The position numbers were made by a program, and so were the translations under genes. The notes beneath the pieces were generated by a model. It saw only the letters and a program-made list of their open reading frames with translations, made no database searches and was not told the DNA's origin. From positions 65,991,695 through 66,055,694 of the forward strand of contig JAYGXS010000003.1 of the NCBI GenBank assembly GCA_036362985.1: a stretch of 64,000 nt of DNA. The letters run 5' to 3'. The DNA is from Ligula intestinalis (taxonomy: Eukaryota; Platyhelminthes; Cestoda; Diphyllobothriidea; Diphyllobothriidae). Below, one piece after another: positions 57,601-64,000 of this stretch. Each line of letters opens with the position of its first letter. Position 1 is the stretch's first letter.

Positions 57601-57990
57601 CGTACTTGTGGGGTTAAGCCTGAAGATCATTTTCTTTTGGATAATAAGTTAATTTAGAAGGATGTGCTCTACGTCAGCTTGTTCAGTTAAGTTTTATTAG
57701 GGAAATATAGGTAAATACCTTTGAACTCCCTCTTTGTATATAGCTATCACGCAGAACATGTGGCGTTGCCAGTAATGGAACTGCGGTAGGGGGGCAGACA
57801 GTAAAATAACTCCTTAGGCATCATTCATAAGTTTAGTTTTGAATGCCATTTGTGGGATTTTAAGGAGAATACTGTCGCCTGTGGGAGGGGGTGGGGGGGG
57901 GGGGGGGGGTGGGCGAAGGGAACATGTAAATCGGATGTCCTGCTGCTGAAAGTGTTTGGATCATGTCAGGAGGAGGCCATCGCGGTTGTT
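54661..57990. other. No recognisable gene; one possible repeat
   Basis: A stretch from about 54875 (ATAATAATAATGTTTATTTG, then GGCGCCATCAAACACCGGCC) looks like an interspersed repeat beginning with a TAA tract, but no second copy is in the window. A 139-codon plus frame (55501-55920) has no recognised motif. The 17-base G run at 57893-57909 is the longest G run here. Confidence 0.4.
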
Positions 57991-58004
57991 TAATATCCTA
58001 ATGG

Positions 58005-59620
58005 TCACACGGGGAGATGACTGCGGTGGTCACGGTGTCGGAGATGCGCCCATCGTATGCCCATGCGAACCAGAGGATGAAAATTGCAATCAGTTATTCT
58101 AAACAAACATATTGCTGATAAGTAGCGAGCAGTATGTTTTTTAACAATAAAGTTAGACTGCTGATCCAACTGCATCTTAAACGTGTCCACAGATCGGGAC
58201 ATGACAAGAATTTTCGTGTGTTCAATCTCGTCCCAGTCACACGTCGCTTGAGAGGGTGTCCGCGCAATCTAGTAGTAGTGGCCAGCTCAAAGCAATCGTT
58301 GGATGCTAGGCCACAGTTTTGATCCCGCAGCATGCGAAATGCCTGTATCAGGTCATCGCGCAGCTGTCTGTAATCCAGAGGAAATAAGTCAAGATTTGTC
58401 AGTCGTGTCTTGTAAGGAAGGTACGCTTGCCCTCGCACTAACTTAGTTGCCCGTCGTTGTACCCTTTCAAGTTTTTTTGTCTTTGACTGTCCAAGGTTTC
58501 CAGGCTTGAATGGCAAATTCCAGTTGGGGTCGCACAAACGCGCCGAAGACCTTGCCAAAGACAACTTTATCAAACTTAACAAAGGCGCGCTTGATTAGAT
58601 ACAAGCTCGACATTGCGGATTTGGCCACCTTCAGGCTGTGGAGTGATGGCTTAAGTGAGGGAGTGAACCACACCCCCAGATCCTTCTGGGCCTTCACTTC
58701 TGGCAGTGGTGTGTTATTTAGGTTGCAAACCCTCCGATACGAAGTGCTAGTACTACTGAAACGCATTATGTTGCATTTGGGTTCATTAAATGGCAGGAGC
58801 CACTCGTTTGACCATTGCTCGAGTCGGTGCAAATCTGCCTGCAAATTTGCTTCGTCGTCTTCGCTACGAATGACCTTCAGATTTTTAAATCGTCGGCGAA
58901 CATTGCGGTTTCGCAGTCTAATCCACTTATGCCGTCGTCGATATATATAAGGTAAAGGGACAGGACCCAAAACAGAACCCTGGGGGACCCCACTATCAAC
59001 TGCCACCGCCGATCGCTGATCACCAATACATACGGTTTGAGTTCGGCCAGTCAGAAAGTTTTCGATGCATCGCAAAGGTTGCCTGTTACCCCTATACGTC
59101 TAAGCTTGTATAGGAGACGTTGATGCGGCACATTGTCAAATGCCTTCTTGAAATCTATGAAGACTGCGTGCACCGTGTTTCCTTGATCGAGTGCTCTGGT
59201 CCATTGCTCTAGACAGAAGAACAAATTTGTCAAGCAGGACCTTCCTCTACGGAATCCGTGCTGTTTATCAGAAAGAAGTCGATGACACTCTAAGAATTGC
59301 ATCAACTCTATTTTGATAATTCGCTCCCTGATTTTGCAACATATTGCAGTAAGGCTTATTGTCCTGTAGTTGTTTGCGGACGCCCGACTCCCACTTTTGT
59401 TTATGGGTGAGATCCACGCTGTCTTCCAATCGGATGGCAGTTGGCCTGTGTTTAGGGAGGCCCGAAAGAGTAACTGCAGGGGTTCTGCCAACTCCACGGC
59501 TAGCTCTTTCAACAGCTCTGCAGGTATGCCGTCCGGTCCTGGTGACTTCGTGTCTTGGAGCTTAAGAAGTTCTAGCAGGAAAGTAACTTCTGTAAGCAAA
59601 ACTGAATGTGATGTCACCCG
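58005..59620 (-). mobile_element. CR1/jockey-like LINE, 5'-truncated, frameshifted
   Basis: The minus-strand RT starts at 59617 with LKLQDTKSPGPDGIPAELL and continues through ISPINKSGSRASANNYRTIS, KQHGFRRGRSCLTNLFFCLE and AVFIDFKKAFDNVPHQRLLY. It shifts frame at about 59060 to SGVPQGSVLGPVPLPYIYRR. The FADD region is garbled by a further shift near 58940. The C-terminal portion has KLERVQRRATKLVRGQAYLP and LDLFPLDYRQLRDDLIQAFR. The element lies 430 bp upstream of the NRBP start codon, in the opposite orientation. Confidence 0.87.
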
Positions 59621-60049
59621 GTGAAAACAATTTTACCAATCCAGACCCATTTTTTTCAATGTCATCTTTTTCGCATTTCTCGAAAGGGTTGATGGGTATA
59701 AAGATAACTAACTCATAGCCTTTAATCTTCGGACTTACACGGGCTAAAGTCTTTTGTCGCTTTGCAACCCCACTTAAGGTAGGATTTAAGCCTGCTTTCG
59801 CTTCGTAACAAACTTAGAAAACAGCATTAGCCGTCAGATTTTTCCTGACAACCCCATTTTATGACAAACATCTGTTTGTATAAAAATTTGATAAATATAG
59901 GATTTAATAAGTCGATACTTTGCCTATGAATGTACGCATTGGGCATTCATGCCTTGCAAACTACGTTGGTATTAATAATCCGGAGCTTTTGCTGCCTCCC
60001 CGTCTGTTCTTTCTAGATATTTGCTAAACAATTATGTTAGTTGCCAGTG
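59621..60049. other. Upstream region of the NRBP-like gene
   Basis: About 430 bases between the truncated LINE and the NRBP start codon. An in-frame TAG at 60038 precedes the ATG, so the coding region cannot extend upstream in this frame. I see no convincing TATA box or CCAAT element at a supportable position. A 5' UTR exon or a trans-splice acceptor could lie here but cannot be resolved by eye. Confidence 0.4.
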
Positions 60050-63000
60050 ATGGACGCTGAACACAAAAAGTCGGAAAGTGAGGGTGAAGCCCGGGTCGAA
60101 CCACAGGCTCACGCGGTTGAACCCGAACCCCTTTCAACCCTCGAGGAGAAAAAAGATTACGAAGAAGAAGAAGAGGAGGAGGAAGAGGAAGAAGACAAAA
60201 TCGTTGAGAAGTCACACAATGGACGTTTTCATAAACGAAATAAGCGGTTCCCAAAACAAGTTGCAGGTGTCGATGACACCTTTATCGCGATCGAACCGAA
60301 ATCAGGGAAGGAAGTTATTTGGAACGAGCGAATACTTCCAGAGAAGAAAACGGAGCGTGAGGTAATCACGTGCAATTGCATCTAACGTTTTCTTTTTCAA
60401 GAATCGATTTCTCGCAGTGGTTAAGAAACTAAAGCGTCATGCTCACCCTTTTCTTGTCCGATTCTTGGATGCCTGGATCACCAAAGGCGATTGCGGGCCA
60501 CGAAAACTCGTCTTTATTACTGAACGGTTAGACGAATGCACTCTAAAACAATATCTGTGCAATGCCACAAGGACGAAACTTGTAAGCCTTAGTTTCTTAT
60601 CCCTTATTTTGCAGCTTTGGAGACGCCACATCGGACAGCTTCTTTCTGTTGTCATTTTTTTGCACCACCTTGGCGTCACACACGGCAATCTGACAAAGGA
60701 GACTATTTACTATCAGAATTCTGGTACTCTCAAAGTGGGACCATGTAACTAATGCATTTTCCATAATAATCTTTTTATTCTCAAGTCGTACTGGATGGAT
60801 TCTTTGGTCAAAGATCTCTGGCAACCGACATTCTGGCTCTCGGTCTTGTTGCCCTTGAGGTAAGCGTAATGGAATTAGAGACTGTGTTTTCGCTGTAGTC
60901 GGTAGGGCTCAATCACATTTTTGTCTGCCACGCTAACGCAGTAACTATACCGCCTGCAAATGCATTATGGTGTTAACATTTAGAGCAGAAATAGATCCTC
61001 CCGGCACGTGCAAATTTTTGTGCTGTTAGTACTCGTAATCTGTTTCTTTGAAAAATAAAATAGTTTTCGCCTTTGAGACTCTGAGTCTTTTTCTACCTTA
61101 GCATACTTGCTGCTTGCAAAGATGAAAGCACTACACTATGTTTCGACCGAGAACCCATACTAGCCCATTGCCACTTCGGGCGCAGAAGAGGGGCGTCGGG
61201 TTTGCTTGTCAATCATGAGTTGTTCGGATAATCCACGGAGAGCACGTTGAAGCGTGGCATTCAGCAGAGTCTGAAGGGAATCTTGCGGAGCAGCAATGAA
61301 AATGCTGCCAAGGTTCCGGACATATTCTATGAAAAGCATACGTACCCATATCCCTTCTTGTACCACTTTTGTAGTAAATTATTTTTTCGAATTGTTTACG
61401 TGGAGGAAGGTTATCTTCCAGCTTTAAAACATTTTTTTTCAAAATTTCCGAATGATTTTAAACCCTACCTCTTATTTTCCTTACATTGAAAGCTTTCAAG
61501 CTATAATTTTGCGCCTTATAACTAGGAAAAAGCCATACGTAGTTCGTAACATTGTACAATGCACATGAACCACTTTGAAGACGTCATAAAGAGCATTAGT
61601 TAACGGACAGATACGCTGATACTTGAACAATCTGCTTGACCTGAAATCAACCGTTTCTTGAGGGAAAACTTTGAAGGCGTAACCTATTACAGACTGAGTA
61701 CCTGAAATGTTATTTTATGTGCGTTTTTCGTAGAATGTGTCTGGATCTGTAAGGTCGTTGAAAGTCCATAAACTAACCATCACTTCAGCTATCATTTTTA
61801 GCGGGGGATTTTCGCAGGCAGTCGGATGGACGCGCATTCAGAAGTCTCTTGGGATTATGCTACATATTGTACATCCCATACATGCCATACATCCCATCCC
61901 ATATTATGAAACTGCCTCCCTAAGAAGATCTCTGGGGAAGAGGGTTTATCAGTTTGATGTTTCACACTCAAAATTGAGCTCTTCATCAGGCATGAACACA
62001 ATGGGAAATACTTGGTGTAGCTAAGTCCATCTGCCTCTTCTGAATGGTCGTCGTTTCATGCTGAGGTTCTGCCAAACGACCGCGCATGTCATTCGTAACT
62101 CGATCCGACAGTTGATCGAATTGAGCTTGGATTGTCAGGCGTTGTTTCTTTCTTTTGCTATTTGGCTTTTGGCTCAGCCGCCTACTTGTGCGTTGTACAT
62201 GGTGAACTTATGCTCAGTTTTCCGTTTATACATGGCGACTTGCCATCGCCCATCTTTTTTTTCACTTCGCGGTTAGAACTTGTCCATGCATACACGTTCT
62301 TAGTCGTTTGTCCATTATGCCCCAGTAGTTAACTGGAAACTGTGGACAACCGACGCGGTGAATGAACCGTCTAGAAGACCTAAAATACGACCGTGGCCGC
62401 AGGACCTACATGACTTGCACCGTGAAATTCGATAACGTGGTTACTGGGGGAAAATTGTTAAAATCCTCTGTGTTGTGGTTTTTTTCGGGATCCTTCTCTC
62501 GAATTCCCGTAGATTGTAAGCAAAAGCTTTGGAATTCAGAGCAAGCGGGCGACGACCTGGACTATGGTGCCATGAAATAGAAGACTACTGAACCTATTGG
62601 TTGTGATTTGGACTCCCATTAGTTATCGGACCAGTCACGTTGGTCCGTCGATTATAATGGCCGACTGTTAAGAAACATTTGATGCATACTGAAACGTCGC
62701 CAGAATTCACAGCAAGAGTACTGCGAATATTCCTTTAGGTGGTCAGTGTGGTAGATAACGGTGCTAAAAAGGCACGCCACTTAAAAATCGATATTTGTGC
62801 CGACGCGCCACTCAAACGGGCACACTGATTTCTGAAGTTGATTGCATGATGCAGAGCGCTTGAGGCCATAGCGCCTGCCTATACTTCTTTGTGGTCCTGA
62901 TTGGCCGAATTTTTGTTGATTGTCTTGATCGTGGGCTTAATCCGACAATTCAACCATCGATTCCAACGATGTCCAGCGTGTACTCCACAATGCGATGGCG

Positions 63001-63923
63001 CAGGGACACTGACTTTTGCGTTGGTTAGTTTTGAGTGATAGTGGACTTGCACTGCATCTAGCACACTCCCTCTCTCACCTCACCCGCCCGAGCCTCAGGT
63101 TAAGACAGCGTCAAGGAGATCCAGCATATTCAACAGTGGCCGCTATGTCTGGCTCAGATCTGACGGACTGGGTGTCATAAAGGTCACGGCTGCTGGCTAC
63201 CTGAGTCTACCTTCGCATGCCCTCAACGTCTCCCGTCCCAGTATCCGGCATTTGTTATGGGAACGCAAACCAAATCATGTCTGCAATGCCCTAGTCTGAG
63301 TCCCGTGTCGGTCCAACGCATCTACCATGCGGCCTCATTTGGGGTAAAAAAATCCACTAGTTTGCATGCAAACAGGATGCCAAGGAAAATGTAACACTAA
63401 ATGACGGCTGCACCCAGTATGAAATCAGCAGTCTGATAATGGTCATCGCCAGCGAGGGCCAATTGAGGGAGAACGCAGACAAACCTCAATCTACGATCAC
63501 ATGTGTGTGCGTGTGTGTTAAGACGACAGAACTGACCGCAAAGAGATTGGATTTTGTTGGATGTACGGAAGAAACATCTTACTTGTAAATATTGGTTCTC
63601 CCCTGGTGGTGATACAGTCTGGTGTTTCCGTTGTCATTTTTGGGGGGTTGCGATGACCGAGCTGGCTTTTCCATTGTCTGTCTCGCTTTCCTCCAAGATT
63701 GCTGCTTGGACACCAGCTCTGGATGCAGCTAATCTACCAGCTGCTGAGAGGCTACCACAGATGTTGGACCGTCTACAAGATCCCCACCAGCGAAACTTCA
63801 TAGAAATCTGCCTTGATCCTAACCCTGCCAGCCGACCGCGGATCAAGTTTCTCCTGAACCATCCCTCTCTTGCAGAGGTGCCCACATTGAAACTGCTCTC
63901 GGCCAAGGTTCTAGTTGGCACCA
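60050..63923 (+). CDS. NRBP: NRBP-family pseudokinase (partial, 5 exons, continues off window)
   Basis: Exons: 60050-60361, 60402-60581, 60615-60744, 60786-60859 and 63698-63923. All junctions are GT-AG and the phases agree (0, 0, 1, 0), giving 307 codons so far. The N-terminus is acidic (poly-E at about residues 40-52). It is followed by VAGVDDTFIAIEPKSGKEVI then WNER, matching the NRBP segment before the kinase-like domain. LVFITERLDECTLKQYL is the hinge, and GVTHGNLTKETIYY is the HRD-equivalent, with HGN replacing HRD. There is no DFG (GTLKVGP). The C-lobe has FIEICLDPNPASRPRIKFLL and EVPTLKLLSAKVLVGT, diagnostic of NRBP. Catalysis is therefore not expected; known relatives act as adaptors in trafficking and signalling. 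About 25 residues around the activation segment are missing compared with animal relatives. Confidence 0.88.
60362..60401 (+). other. NRBP intron 1 (40 bp)
   Basis: Donor GAG/GTAATC, acceptor TTTTCTTTTTCAAG/AAT, phase 0. An alternative acceptor CTCGCAG 15 bases downstream would give a shorter, also in-frame, exon 2. Confidence 0.75.
60582..60614 (+). other. NRBP intron 2 (33-bp micro-intron)
   Basis: Donor CTT/GTAAGCC, acceptor CCCTTATTTTGCAG/CTT, phase 0. Its length is a multiple of three and it contains no stop, so retention would add 11 residues (VSLSFLSLILQ) without breaking the frame. The insertion falls in a loop after the hinge helix, where relatives do have extra residues. Confidence 0.7.
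60745..60785 (+). other. NRBP intron 3 (41 bp)
   Basis: Donor CCAT/GTAACT, acceptor TCTTTTTATTCTCAAG/TCG, phase 1. Retention would meet a TAA within two codons, so splicing is needed to reach exon 4. Confidence 0.78.
60860..63697 (+). other. NRBP intron 4 (2.8 kb) with repeat insertion
   Basis: Donor GAG/GTAAGCG and acceptor TGTCTCGCTTTCCTCCAAG/ATT, phase 0. The interior contains a diverged copy of the 31.6-31.9 kb module (about 62985-63125) and a GT-rich tract near 63503. A less likely acceptor ACCGAG/CTG at 63661-63662 would also keep the frame. Confidence 0.7.
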
Positions 63924-64000
63924 GTAAGTCATTGCAACGACCAGTCACCTTGGCGTTCATACCCTTCCATAGCGTGCTTTCATAATATTCACATCTAGCG

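Noticed and set aside
60417..60752. Single-exon reading of the NRBP middle region through two introns
   Set aside because: It ends at a stop two codons inside intron 3 and loses the conserved C-lobe, whereas the spliced model keeps frame into exon 4.

Overview
This is a fragment of a eukaryotic, repeat-dense, intron-containing genome. The most likely source is a parasitic flatworm, probably a diphyllobothriid-type tapeworm. The evidence is a host gene with tiny 5' introns (33-41 bp) followed by a 2.8 kb intron, several CR1/jockey-like LINEs of the style common in these worms, a GIY-YIG Penelope-like element, and a decayed C2H2 zinc-finger repeat I associate with tapeworm retroelements. The genus is an inference; no rRNA, mitochondrial or species marker is present. 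There is no sign of prokaryotic organisation: no operons, ribosome binding sites or CRISPR. Layout: 1-15.7 kb is mostly unannotatable sequence with a fold-back element (45-678), a possible pair of minus-strand host exons (3529-3765), a tRNA-headed SINE (about 4848-5015), and members of several small interspersed repeat families. At 15.68-16.18 kb a 400-base N gap is flanked by perfect 47-bp inverted arms. A Penelope-like element broken by an inversion lies at 17.2-18.8 kb. From 19 to 44 kb the window holds more copies of the same repeats, an N-terminally deleted DD41D-type Tc1/mariner transposon (32779-33562), a zinc-finger retroelement relic, an inverted SINE pair (36.15-36.43 kb) and two MITEs (38760-39150 and 40033-40425). 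The 37-44 kb stretch is visibly A+T-rich. The 44.6-59.6 kb segment is a retrotransposon pile-up. A near-complete but frameshifted minus-strand LINE (about 46.08-49.49 kb) lies between 340-bp direct repeats. It is followed by a LINE relic, a 200-bp-armed inverted repeat with Penelope-like 3'-end features, a LINE with a 522-codon uninterrupted reverse transcriptase frame (51524-53092), and two further minus-strand LINE fragments. The one confidently identified host gene starts at 60050 (+) and runs off the right edge. It encodes a nuclear receptor binding protein (NRBP) family pseudokinase, in five visible exons with consistent splice phases. A 5'-truncated LINE ends about 430 bp upstream of its start codon. 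Most other open frames longer than 60 codons look like chance or like shadows of repeats and were left out.
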